From: Thermococcus henrietii
GTDB taxonomy: Archaea; Methanobacteriota_B; Thermococci; Thermococcales; Thermococcaceae
Assembly (NCBI RefSeq): GCF_900198835.1
Contig: NZ_LT900021.1
Location: forward strand, 868,001 to 932,000
Length of the DNA: 64,000 nucleotides
Reading direction: 5' to 3'
The notes beneath the pieces were generated by a model that saw nothing but the letters and a program-made list of their open reading frames with translations, made no database searches and had not been told where the DNA came from. Shown here piece after piece: positions 26,628 to 35,063 of the stretch; position 1 is the first letter of the stretch; every line of letters begins with the position of its first letter. A program made the translations under genes and the position numbers.

Positions 26628-26641
26628 GAAATATTTATATC
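26628..26641 (+). promoter_or_regulatory. TATA box of the secreted protease gene
   Basis: GAAATATTTATATC is a strong BRE/TATA combination, placing a start near 26660 and a leader of about 28 nt containing GGAGGTG (26677-26683). The divergent gap 26432-26627 is A/T-rich, with no gene or RNA signature seen on either strand. Confidence 0.6.
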
Positions 26642-26688
26642 ACGGCACTAACTAAAGGGTGGATGACTACATAATCGGAGGTGTTTGG

Positions 26689-29600
26689 ATGAATCGAAAG
26701 GCGTTGAGCCTTTTAATCGTGGTAGCGATGGTGCTTGCAGTAGTGCCTGCAGGGCTCGCAACGGGCATCTCAGCGAAAGTCGCATTGTCAAATCCCTTTA
26801 GGGAGCAAGTTCCTTTGGTATCACCAACGGATGTTCCAGGATTCCATAAAACGGGGATGATATGGGTACCCCCAGAGGAATATGCAAAAGTTACAGGAGT
26901 CCACTTTGCACCACTGAACGCTAAGGCCTTTGAGGAGGCCCTAAGAAGTGCTCCCTTCTACCCGGGCAGGACAACTCCAATATCAAACACGTACAAGGCT
27001 CCCTCCACATTGCTTCCACCTCTGGTTTTCAACACAATGTATCTACCCCCTATTGGTGACCAGGGGATGGTCGGTTCATGCAACGCGTGGAGTTCTACTT
27101 ACTACGTCTGGACCTACATGCTCAACTGGTGGAGAAACCACCCGTATCCCTCCAACCCCAGCGATATAATGAACCCAACATTTACATACAATCTCATCAA
27201 CGGTGGAGAGGACCAAGGTAGCATCCCTGAGGACGCTATGAATCTGATATCCACAATAGGTGCTGTACCACTTGACAAGTTCCCAGTCTATACGTACAAC
27301 CTTCCAAGCGATTATGCATGGGTCTGGCCAAACCTAACCCAGTGGATGCTTGCACCCCACAACAGTGCTGACTACCTGACATACCTTGGAGGATATGACC
27401 TCAATGTACCCGGTGAGTGGCACGTAATAGACCTCTCAAATGACACCCAGTGGAACTATCTCCTCCAGCTCTTGGCCCAGGGATACATTGTCCAGTTTGC
27501 CTATCCTGTAAACCTCGTATTCTTCGTAGCAACGGACATGGATGCGTCCTCGTTCCTTAGGTGGCTTGACACATTGGCTGAGAGGACTAAGAATCAGACT
27601 TTCATAAACTATGTAAAGGAGCATTTCACCGAAAACAAGACTTTCATCCAAGAGGCCAACTACTACTTCACCTACGACAGGTATACCATCACGAATTCCA
27701 TGGTTAACTGGACTTTTAGGACCTGGTGGAAGGTTTGGAGCACTTACTATCAGCTGTACCACCACAGTAAAGCTCCATTTGTCTTCGGAGGACATGCGGT
27801 TACCATAGTTGGTTACGACATGAACAGAGAGACAACTGATGGCAAGGGCGTTCTTATAATCGCTAACTCATGGGGTTCCGACTGGGGTGACCACGGATAC
27901 TTCTACATAAGCTTTGATGCGGCAAGGTTTGGGGCAGCATATGAGAACTCAGACCAAACCGCTTGGGTGTATGTTCCGAAGGCTGCTAACTACACTCCAG
28001 AGCTCATGGCAGTTGTTGGCATAAAGCACCCAATTAGGGGAGAGACATTCAGTGGTATTGTAATCTTCAACTACACCCCACCCTACCCAGTTCTTGCTAC
28101 TCCCGTTAAAGGAGGGCTTGATGTAGGAGTTATCCCCGGAGGCAGCAATAAGCCATACTACACGCCGTTCTTCAACTTCCAGATAAACTATCTCTGGTGG
28201 CCGATTCAGTGGATACCACCCACCGTGGATATTCACAATGCCACACAGCTTGAGAAGTACATTGTTGATTACGCCAAGGCCATTGCGAGAAAATACAATA
28301 TGACGTACGAGCAGGTACTTGAGAACTACCTTTACTTCCCACAGGTTCATCCGTATCCAAAGAGCCCCATGGCGTTCGATATCAGCGACGACATTGAATA
28401 CTTAATTGAATACATAGAGGAGACAAACACTACCCCCTTAAATGCCACCTTCTATGTGACTGCCAGGGACATCCTGCCTGACAATGTGACGGGTCAGGTG
28501 TACAACTTCACGATACTTTTGAACCTGAACGGACACTACGTTCCACTGGCGGCAGTAGACAAGAACGTGACAATACCCGATGGGGGAAGTGTGAACGTCT
28601 CTGTAACTGTCCCGCTGGTCAAGTACGAGAACGCCCCGAACAACGTGAGCCTTAACTTCGGTACCTTCAACGTCAGCATCTTCAGCCTCATTCCGCTCAA
28701 GGGCGCGGAGATTATCATCGGTGGCAAGAGCTACCAGCTCAGCGCCGAGGAGGGAGGTTACTACTACTACGCAACTGCTATCGCCCAGAAGCTCAACCTC
28801 CCCGCTGGAACATACAACTATACAGTTGTCGTCACGTACCCGAACGGCAAGGAAGTTAAGCTCCCAACTAGGACCGTTACCATCAAAGAGCCGGTAGTTT
28901 ACATAAAGTCCCCAGAACCAAAGGTTTACAACACCAGTGAAATAGAGCTGGCCGTCAAAGTCGTTGATGTCCTAAACGTTACCAACGTCACGGCCAAAGT
29001 TGGGGGTAAGGAGTACGCCCTCACCTACAACGCCACCACCGGTCTCTACACCGCCGAGCTCAACCTCACCAACGGCAAGTACACCCTAACGGTTACCGCA
29101 GTTGACGAGAAGAACGCCACCGGAAAGGCCACCGTTAACTTCGTTGTCAGCACGGAGGCCAAGGTCAAGACCGTCAAGGTTAACAACGAGACCAACGTTA
29201 CCGTTGGTGTCGTTGGAGGAAGCGCCAACGTTACGGCCGAGAACAACACCGTCGTTGCCAACGTCAGCACCTCAAAGGGAACCGTCACCGTAGAGGTGCC
29301 CGTGGTTAACAACGTCCAGAGCGTCGTCGTCAACGCAAGCGCAATCAACTCCGTTGTCACCGGCAAGAGCAACGCCAGCCTCGCCGCAGGATGGAACGCC
29401 AGCGTCAGCGTCACGACCACTGCCAAGTACGTTAAGACCGAGAACTACAAGAAGCTCTACTCAGTTACAATAAGGGCCAACGTCACCCTCGGTGAGAACG
29501 GCGTTGCCGTGGTCGCCCTCAGGGACATTAACATAAGCAAGATATACGTCTGGAAGAACGGCCAGAAGATACCGCTTACGACCGACAAGAGCAACCCGCT

Positions 29601-30021
29601 CGGATACTACTACAAGGAGGGCAACATCATCTTCGTCGTCCTCAAGGAAGACCCGGTCATAGAGGCCGACGGATACTTCGAGGTTCCAGTCCAGGTCAGC
29701 AGGAGCCACGGCGTGTCCTTAACGGCTCTCAACTTCCTCGCCTACCGCTGGTACAACATGTACCTCCAGGAGTTCAACGAGCTCTACCAGAAGGCTCTCC
29801 AGATGAACGTTAGCAACGAGACCCTTAAGCTCGCCCTCCAGTATAACGAGACCGCCGCTACGTACTACCAGAAGGCCCTCGAGCTCTCGAACAACAACAT
29901 AATCCTCCACCTCGGTGACCTCCAGTTACTGGTGCCTCTCAGGAAGGCCTACCTTAACGAGGTCAAGGCTGTGGAGATACTCAAGGAGGCCCTGGAGAAG
30001 CTTGAGTCCCAGGGTAGCTAA
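26689..30021 (+). CDS. Secreted papain-like (C1A) cysteine protease with Ig-like and helical C-terminal domains
   Basis: An 1110-residue secreted protein. A signal peptide (SLLIVVAMVLAVVPAGLA) is followed by a papain-fold domain with the catalytic Cys131 in QGMVGSCNAWSS, His369 in GGHAVTIVGYD and Asn393 in IANSWGSDWGDHGYF. The 238-residue spacing between Cys and His is long because of an insertion. Residues about 610-880 form beta-rich, Ig-like modules crowded with Asn-Xaa-Ser/Thr, and the last 110 residues are helical (two YxKALxM/L-type repeats). ATG 26689 follows GGAGGTG. The first two thirds are clearly richer in A/T than the last third. The protein probably degrades external peptides or remodels the cell surface. 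Confidence 0.85.
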   Translation: MNRKALSLLIVVAMVLAVVPAGLATGISAKVALSNPFREQVPLVSPTDVPGFHKTGMIWVPPEEYAKVTGVHFAPLNAKAFEEALRSAPFYPGRTTPISNTYKAPSTLLPPLVFNTMYLPPIGDQGMVGSCNAWSSTYYVWTYMLNWWRNHPYPSNPSDIMNPTFTYNLINGGEDQGSIPEDAMNLISTIGAVPLDKFPVYTYNLPSDYAWVWPNLTQWMLAPHNSADYLTYLGGYDLNVPGEWHVIDLSNDTQWNYLLQLLAQGYIVQFAYPVNLVFFVATDMDASSFLRWLDTLAERTKNQTFINYVKEHFTENKTFIQEANYYFTYDRYTITNSMVNWTFRTWWKVWSTYYQLYHHSKAPFVFGGHAVTIVGYDMNRETTDGKGVLIIANSWGSDWGDHGYFYISFDAARFGAAYENSDQTAWVYVPKAANYTPELMAVVGIKHPIRGETFSGIVIFNYTPPYPVLATPVKGGLDVGVIPGGSNKPYYTPFFNFQINYLWWPIQWIPPTVDIHNATQLEKYIVDYAKAIARKYNMTYEQVLENYLYFPQVHPYPKSPMAFDISDDIEYLIEYIEETNTTPLNATFYVTARDILPDNVTGQVYNFTILLNLNGHYVPLAAVDKNVTIPDGGSVNVSVTVPLVKYENAPNNVSLNFGTFNVSIFSLIPLKGAEIIIGGKSYQLSAEEGGYYYYATAIAQKLNLPAGTYNYTVVVTYPNGKEVKLPTRTVTIKEPVVYIKSPEPKVYNTSEIELAVKVVDVLNVTNVTAKVGGKEYALTYNATTGLYTAELNLTNGKYTLTVTAVDEKNATGKATVNFVVSTEAKVKTVKVNNETNVTVGVVGGSANVTAENNTVVANVSTSKGTVTVEVPVVNNVQSVVVNASAINSVVTGKSNASLAAGWNASVSVTTTAKYVKTENYKKLYSVTIRANVTLGENGVAVVALRDINISKIYVWKNGQKIPLTTDKSNPLGYYYKEGNIIFVVLKEDPVIEADGYFEVPVQVSRSHGVSLTALNFLAYRWYNMYLQEFNELYQKALQMNVSNETLKLALQYNETAATYYQKALELSNNNIILHLGDLQLLVPLRKAYLNEVKAVEILKEALEKLESQGS

Positions 30022-30056
30022 ACCCTTTTAACCTCTTTTCTCCCTTTTCCCCCGGT
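30022..30056 (+). terminator. T-rich terminator after the protease gene
   Basis: Runs CCCTTTTAACC, CTCTTTTCTCC and CCCTTTTCCCC follow the stop codon and precede the next gene by a few bases. This is an oligo-T archaeal stop signal, and the same stretch may hold part of the next promoter. Confidence 0.4.
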
Positions 30057-30062
30057 GGTGGA

Positions 30063-30362
30063 ATGATATACGTCAAGGTTTACCGCGTTCAGGGAGAGGT
30101 TCTCCTCGCGGCGTGCGACGAGGAACTAATCGGAAAGACCTTCCGCGAGGGCGAGCTCAAGCTCGAGGTCAAGGAGCGCTTTTACAAGGGCGAACTCGTT
30201 GAGGAGGAAAGGCTTGAGGAGCTCCTCGACGAGGCAACGATAGCGAACTTAACCGGGGAGCGCTGTGTCGCCAAGGCAATCGAACTCGGCTACGTCGACC
30301 CGGACAGGGTTCTCAGGATTCAGGGCGTCCCCCACGCGCAGATGGCGAAGCTCCTCTTCTGA
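30063..30362 (+). CDS. DUF424 family protein
   Basis: A 99-residue conserved archaeal protein beginning MIYVKVYRVQGEVLLAACDE and ending RIQGVPHAQMAKLLF, which fit the DUF424 family. It is a small alpha/beta domain without a membrane segment. The family is widespread in archaea and often next to translation or RNA-processing genes. Here it precedes nmd3 by 42 bases and is probably co-transcribed with it. Biochemical function is not established. The Shine-Dalgarno is GGTGGTGG. Confidence 0.85.
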   Translation: MIYVKVYRVQGEVLLAACDEELIGKTFREGELKLEVKERFYKGELVEEERLEELLDEATIANLTGERCVAKAIELGYVDPDRVLRIQGVPHAQMAKLLF

Positions 30363-30404
30363 GACTTTTTAAACCCTCAACCCAACTCGAAACGGGTGAG
30401 AGAG

Positions 30405-31562
30405 ATGAGGTTCTGCTACCGCTGTGGGATAAGCGAGGAGGAAGGCGGTCCGCTCATCGAGGGCCTCTGCCAGGTCTGCTACCGCAAGGAGAACCCGGTC
30501 CTGCTCATGGGGGAAGAGGTGAACACCGAGCTCTGCCAGAACTGCGGGAGCTATAAGAAGAGAGGCGTGTGGGTTGACCCGAGGAGCTACGAGCTTGAGG
30601 AGCTCATCTTCGAGGTCGCCGAAAATGCCCTCCTTGAAGAGCTTGAGGATTCCTTCAGCGAGAAAATCAGGGAGTACGAGGTCGTTTCACCCGAGGAGCT
30701 GGAGGATATTGAGGATTTACCCGTCGGCAGGGCCGTGGTTTCCTTCGAGCCCCTGGACTTCCACATCGAGCACTTTCCGGCGATAATCGTCTACGAGGTC
30801 CGCGTTAAGGCCAGGACCCACGAGCTGCAGAGGGAGCTCCACGAGGAGAGGAAAAAGGCCACCGTCTACGTCCGCCAGACAGTCTGCCCCCGCTGTCAGA
30901 AGTTCCTCGGCGGCTACTTCGAGGCGATTCTGCAGGTCCGCGCCGAGGGGAGACCCCTGAGCGAGGAGGAACGGAAGGCCATAGGAAAGCTCGTCGAGGA
31001 AAAAGTTGACGAGATAATGCGGAAGGACAGGATGGGCTTCATCCAGGATACTATAGAGAAGGAAGAGGGCCTCGACTTCTACATGGGCTCCACCAGTTCG
31101 GCGAGGAAGATAGCGCAGGCAATCCGCGAGAGGTTCGGGGGAACGATAAGCGAGGCCTATGAACTGGTGGGCCTCGACAGACAGACGAGCAGGGAAGTTT
31201 ACAGGACGAGCGTGAGCGTGAGGATTCCGAAGTTCAGGAAGGGGGACATCGTGGCCGACAGGAGGGGCAACGTCTACGAGGTCGAGCGCGTTGACGGCAA
31301 GGGCTTAACGCTCAAAAACCTTGAGAACTGGGAGAGCGAGCACCTTGACTGGAAGACCGCCAAGAGGGAGAAAGTTGACACCGTCGAGCACGAGGAGAGC
31401 GAGGCGATGGTGACGAGCGTTACTCCCGGTGAGGTTCAGCTGATGGACATGGAGAGCTACGAAACTTATGAGCTCAACAGACCGCCCTTCGAGGTTGGCG
31501 AGGGAGAAGTTTACCGGATGGTGCGCGTTGGAAAGAGGAAGTACTTCAGGGGCAAGAAGTGA
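30405..31562 (+). CDS. nmd3: NMD3-family ribosomal large-subunit factor
   Basis: A 385-residue archaeal homologue of the eukaryotic 60S export and maturation adaptor NMD3. The N-terminal zinc-binding region has Cys pairs CYRCG, CQVCY, CQNCG and later CPRCQ. The middle eIF5A-like part and the C-terminal SH3-like part (KGDIVADRRGNVYEVERVDG) follow. In archaea it is thought to act in late assembly of the large subunit. ATG 30405 follows GGTGAGAG, and the GTG at 30396 lies inside that site. It follows the DUF424 gene. Confidence 0.92.
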   Translation: MRFCYRCGISEEEGGPLIEGLCQVCYRKENPVLLMGEEVNTELCQNCGSYKKRGVWVDPRSYELEELIFEVAENALLEELEDSFSEKIREYEVVSPEELEDIEDLPVGRAVVSFEPLDFHIEHFPAIIVYEVRVKARTHELQRELHEERKKATVYVRQTVCPRCQKFLGGYFEAILQVRAEGRPLSEEERKAIGKLVEEKVDEIMRKDRMGFIQDTIEKEEGLDFYMGSTSSARKIAQAIRERFGGTISEAYELVGLDRQTSREVYRTSVSVRIPKFRKGDIVADRRGNVYEVERVDGKGLTLKNLENWESEHLDWKTAKREKVDTVEHEESEAMVTSVTPGEVQLMDMESYETYELNRPPFEVGEGEVYRMVRVGKRKYFRGKK

Positions 31563-31578
31563 CGCTTCTGCCCACCAA

Positions 31579-31590
31579 CCTTTTTAACCG
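31579..31590 (+). promoter_or_regulatory. TATA box of the NAD(P)H sulfur reductase gene
   Basis: CCTTTTTAACCG centred at about 31584 predicts a start near 31610, next to the GGTGAT Shine-Dalgarno. Its last bases overlap the SurR-type motif that begins at 31586. Confidence 0.6.
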
Positions 31591-31602
31591 AAGGTTTTGA
31601 AC
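31586..31602 (-). promoter_or_regulatory. Extended SurR-type motif in the sulfur reductase promoter
   Basis: The plus strand reads AAC-N5-GTT-N3-AAC, so the minus strand is an exact GTTn3AACn5GTT match. It overlaps the downstream edge of the TATA box and lies before the predicted start, a position that would block initiation. This fits the published role of SurR as repressor of sulfur-response genes in Pyrococcus. Confidence 0.75.
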
Positions 31603-31619
31603 CCTTCTCGGTGATGCCG

Positions 31620-32942
31620 ATGAAGAGGGTCGTTATCATCGGTGGCGGAGCGGCCGGAATGAGTACCGCCTCGCGCGTCAAGAGGCTCAAGCCCGAGTGG
31701 GATGTCAAGGTCTTCGAGGCAACTGAATGGGTCAGCCACGCCCCCTGCGGAATCCCGTACGTCGTTGAGGGAATCTCACCGACTGAAAAGCTCATGCACT
31801 ATCCGCCCGAGGTCTTCATCAAGAAGCGTGGTATTGACCTCCACCTCAAGGCAGAGGTCATCGAGGTCGGCCAGGGCTACGTTCGCGTTAGGGAAGAGGA
31901 CGGCGAGCACACCTACGAGTGGGACCATTTGGTTTTCGCCAACGGCGCCTCGCCCAGGGTTCCCGCCGTTGAGGGGGTAGACCTCCCGGGCGTCTTCAAG
32001 GCGGACCTCCCGCCCGATGCCGTCGCCATCAGGGAGTACATGGAGAAGAACCGCGTGGAGGACGTTGTAATCATCGGCGGTGGCTACATAGGGGTTGAAA
32101 TGGCCGAGGCTTTCTCCGCCCAGGGCAAGAAGGTCACCCTCATCGAGCGCGGGGAGAGGGTTATGAAGAAGGCCTTCGACAAGGAAATCACCGATATACT
32201 TGAGGAGGAGATGAGGAAGCGGATAAACCTCCGCACCGAGGAAATTCTCATGCGCATTGAGGGCAGGGAGAGGGTTGAGAAGGTAATCACCGACGCCGGC
32301 GAGTACAAAGCCGACCTCGTGATTCTCGCCACCGGAATAAAGCCCAACGTCGAGCTGGCCAAGGAGATAGGCGTCAGGATAGGCGAGACCGGGGCGATAT
32401 GGACTAACGAGAGGATGCAGACGAGCGTTGAGAACGTCTATGCAGCGGGAGACGTCGCCGAGACGAAGCACCTCATAACCGGAAGGCGCGTCTGGATTCC
32501 GCTCGCTCCGGCAGGAAACAAGATGGGCTACGTCGCGGGAAGCAACATCGCCGGTAAAGAGCTCCACTTCCCCGGTGTGCTGGGAACGAGCGTCACCAAG
32601 TTCTTCGAGGTCGAGATAGGCAAGACCGGCCTGACCGAGGCCGAGGCGATAAGGGAAGGCTATGACGTCAGGACTGCCTTCATAAAGGCGAGCACAAGGC
32701 CCCACTACTATCCGGGGGCGAGGCCGATATGGCTGAAGGGCGTTGTGGACAACGAGACCAACAGACTGCTCGGCGTTCAGGCTGTGGGTGCTGAAATCCT
32801 CCCAAGGATTGACACGGCGGCGGCGATGCTCACCGCTGGATTTACCACGAAGGATGCTTTCTTCACTGACCTTGCTTACGCACCGCCCTTCGTGCCGGTC
32901 TGGGACCCGCTGATAGTCCTTGCGAGGGTTTTAAAGTTCTGA
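31620..32942 (+). CDS. CoA-dependent NAD(P)H sulfur oxidoreductase / CoA-disulfide reductase
   Basis: A 440-residue flavoprotein of the NSR/CoADR/Nox family. It starts [20 protein letters not shown], has the redox cysteine Cys43 in [10 protein letters not shown], the NAD(P) site [17 protein letters not shown] and the late FAD motif [10 protein letters not shown], and ends with the dimerisation domain. In Pyrococcus and Thermococcus close homologues reduce elemental sulfur to sulfide with NADPH and CoA. The neighbourhood (DUF424, nmd3) and the SurR-type operator favour the sulfur reductase assignment over simple NADH oxidase. ATG 31620 follows GGTGAT. It overlaps the convergent BtpA-like gene by 12 bases. 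Confidence 0.88.
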   Translation: MKRVVIIGGGAAGMSTASRVKRLKPEWDVKVFEATEWVSHAPCGIPYVVEGISPTEKLMHYPPEVFIKKRGIDLHLKAEVIEVGQGYVRVREEDGEHTYEWDHLVFANGASPRVPAVEGVDLPGVFKADLPPDAVAIREYMEKNRVEDVVIIGGGYIGVEMAEAFSAQGKKVTLIERGERVMKKAFDKEITDILEEEMRKRINLRTEEILMRIEGRERVEKVITDAGEYKADLVILATGIKPNVELAKEIGVRIGETGAIWTNERMQTSVENVYAAGDVAETKHLITGRRVWIPLAPAGNKMGYVAGSNIAGKELHFPGVLGTSVTKFFEVEIGKTGLTEAEAIREGYDVRTAFIKASTRPHYYPGARPIWLKGVVDNETNRLLGVQAVGAEILPRIDTAAAMLTAGFTTKDAFFTDLAYAPPFVPVWDPLIVLARVLKF

Positions 32943-33719
32943 ACCTCTTCTCATTTTTTCTGCCAGCTCAACGAGCTTTTTAGCTCTCTCAATGGAAACT
33001 TCGTTCTCGACCTTTCCATCGCGCTTGAGCCACGTGCCGACGATGAAGGCATCCGCATACCTCCACAGCTCCGGAAGGTTGTCATAGGTCGTTCCGGAGC
33101 CGACGACGACTGGAACTGGCGAGATTCTCTTCGCGAGGGCGAGCTTTTCAAGGTCAACCGGTTTTCCGGTGGCTTTTCCGCTCACCACTATTGCATCGGC
33201 CAGACCGCGCTCGACGGTGTCCCTTATGGCATCTTCAAAGTCGAAGAAGTGAACCGCGTGCTTGACGTGAACGTCGGCGAAAACCTTGATTCCGCTCGGG
33301 AGAAGCTTCCTCAGCCTTGCAAGCTCGTGGGCGATGCCCTCGATGATTCCCTGGTCGGTGAAGGCAACTCCGCTCAGCACGTTCACCCTTATGAAGTCCG
33401 CTTTAATCGCGTAGGCTATTGAATAGGCCGATATCCCGTCGTTCCTGAGGACGTTAATCCCGACCGGAACGCTCACCTCGTCCCTGACTGCCTTTGCTAC
33501 GGCGGTGAAGGAAGCGACCGTCACCTTGTCAACGGTCTTTGGGAACGGGACGTCGCCGAAGTTCTCAATCATTATCGCGTCGAAGCCCGCATCTTCAAGG
33601 GTCTTCGCATCCTTTAGGGCGAGCTCAGTAACGGTCTCAAGGGTGCCGTCGTAGAGGTACGAGCCGGGGAGGGGCTTGAGGTGGACCATCCCGATGAGCG
33701 GTTTCCTCTCGAAGTCCAT
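32931..33719 (-). CDS. BtpA/SgcQ family TIM-barrel protein
   Basis: A 262-residue protein starting with the family signature [15 protein letters not shown] and containing [37 protein letters not shown] and late [12 protein letters not shown], a phosphate-binding-type barrel motif. BtpA was first linked to photosystem I stability in cyanobacteria. In archaea the barrel is believed to act on a nucleoside- or sugar-type compound, but no reaction is certain. Cytosolic. The divergent gap 33720-33810 holds A/T-rich promoter sequences only. Confidence 0.85.
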   Translation of the reverse strand: MDFERKPLIGMVHLKPLPGSYLYDGTLETVTELALKDAKTLEDAGFDAIMIENFGDVPFPKTVDKVTVASFTAVAKAVRDEVSVPVGINVLRNDGISAYSIAYAIKADFIRVNVLSGVAFTDQGIIEGIAHELARLRKLLPSGIKVFADVHVKHAVHFFDFEDAIRDTVERGLADAIVVSGKATGKPVDLEKLALAKRISPVPVVVGSGTTYDNLPELWRYADAFIVGTWLKRDGKVENEVSIERAKKLVELAEKMRRGSEL

Positions 33720-33810
33720 ACCAACACCTCCCCAACCGTAGGGGGCTTCTCCTTAAACGGTTTCCGGCAGGTTAATATATTCCACCGCCAAATTAGGTTA
33801 GGTGTTGTCC

Positions 33811-34383
33811 ATGGGAGAGCCCGAACTTCCGAAGGCCCTCGGGAAGGTTATTGAACCCGGGGAGCGCGTCCTCTACTCGGTCAAGAAGAAGGTAAGCCTC
33901 GAAAAGCCCAAGTGGCTTCTCGTTACGGACAGGAGGATTATCTACCTTGATGAGAAGATTCTCGGGAGGTACGACGTCAGGGCGTTGCCCTACCAGAAGC
34001 TCGAGAGGGTCACGGTCAAGCTGGGCATAATGAGCTCCGAGTTCATAATAGAAGGGGAGGAGAGCATAACGCTGAAGCTCGGCTGGATGGACAAGGAGGA
34101 GGCTCGGAAGACCATAAACGCCATCAAAGAGGCCCTCAACGCGATAGCGGTCGAGCCCGTGAGCATAGCTGTCAAGAAGGGCTTCACCAGCGAGGAATGG
34201 GTCCTCAACAAGCCGAAGGAGCTCGTCACGAGAACGGCCCCAATCTCGCACACTGCACCGGTTCAGGAGAAGAAGGAAGACCCGATGGACAGGCTGAAGA
34301 AGCTGAAGGAGCTCTACGATATGGGCGTCATAAGCCAGGAGGAGTACGAGGAAAAGCGGAAGAAGCTACTGGAGGAGATTTAG
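33811..34383 (+). CDS. PH-like domain protein with C-terminal SHOCT-like segment
   Basis: A 190-residue protein. Residues about 10-110 resemble bacterial PH (bPH) domains: GERVLYSVKKK, KWLLVTDRRIIYLDEK, YQKLERVTVKLG, ITLKLGWMDKEEARK. After a flexible linker the last 30 residues (DRLKKLKELYDMGVISQEEYEEKRKKLL) have the SHOCT pattern. Such proteins may sense membranes or oligomerise, and no enzyme activity is expected. ATG 33811 has GGTG six bases upstream. Its stop overlaps that of the convergent DUF257-like gene as TTAG. Confidence 0.78.
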   Translation: MGEPELPKALGKVIEPGERVLYSVKKKVSLEKPKWLLVTDRRIIYLDEKILGRYDVRALPYQKLERVTVKLGIMSSEFIIEGEESITLKLGWMDKEEARKTINAIKEALNAIAVEPVSIAVKKGFTSEEWVLNKPKELVTRTAPISHTAPVQEKKEDPMDRLKKLKELYDMGVISQEEYEEKRKKLLEEI

Positions 34384-35018
34384 AGGATTACGGCTTCCTT
34401 CCCGAGGAGTTCTCTCCTCGATGTTTTCACAACACCTAGGAGGTATCCCCTCTCCGTGGGGTAGAGCCCCAGGACGGTAGTCGCTATTTCCCTGAGGAGT
34501 GCTCCAAAACCCCCCGGCCTGGACTCAACGACGTCAGAGTTCATAAGGTAGAGTGCTATCCTGTCTTCCTTGCCGACGAAGCCTGCAACGTTTCTTATGA
34601 GCCTAAAGAGTTCCCTATCTGTAAGAACCATGAACAGCTTGTGAAAACCGATGACGGGGTTTATCATTACACCGTCCCTCACCTTGGAGTATACCATCTC
34701 ATAGTACTTGAAATCTATAGAATGTCTGTCAACGTCCACGGTTCCTATCACGTTTCCAACGTTTTTGGAGCCCCCTATCTTTACCACTGGCAAATCCAAA
34801 AGGTTGGACACGTCAAAACCCAAAGTTCTAAGTCTTGCTATGAACTCAGGGTACGTGTCGAGAACGTCATCCACCAGTATTGGTTTTCCTGCAGACGTTG
34901 CCCACTCAGCGATTAAGAGCAACAACAGCTCCACGGGAGAATCTGGGGAGTACTCGACGAGCACGGTCTCGCCGGGTCTAAGGAGCGATAGAAGCCCCTC
35001 AACACTGTTTGGCTCCAT
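34380..35018 (-). CDS. DUF257 family protein
   Basis: A 212-residue protein that looks like the Thermococcales-specific DUF257 family, a degenerate RecA/KaiC-like fold: LLRPGETVLVEYSPDSPVEL takes the place of a Walker A strand-loop, and PILVDDVLDTYPEF follows. No intact P-loop is visible, so ATP hydrolysis is doubtful. Several copies usually exist per genome, and function is unknown. It has a short divergent-free promoter gap to the tldE gene on the same strand (35019-35063). Confidence 0.7.
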   Translation of the reverse strand: MEPNSVEGLLSLLRPGETVLVEYSPDSPVELLLLLIAEWATSAGKPILVDDVLDTYPEFIARLRTLGFDVSNLLDLPVVKIGGSKNVGNVIGTVDVDRHSIDFKYYEMVYSKVRDGVMINPVIGFHKLFMVLTDRELFRLIRNVAGFVGKEDRIALYLMNSDVVESRPGGFGALLREIATTVLGLYPTERGYLLGVVKTSRRELLGKEAVIL

Positions 35019-35063
35019 GGGTCATCCCCTACCAAAATTCGGCATGAAAGTATAAAAACGTTG

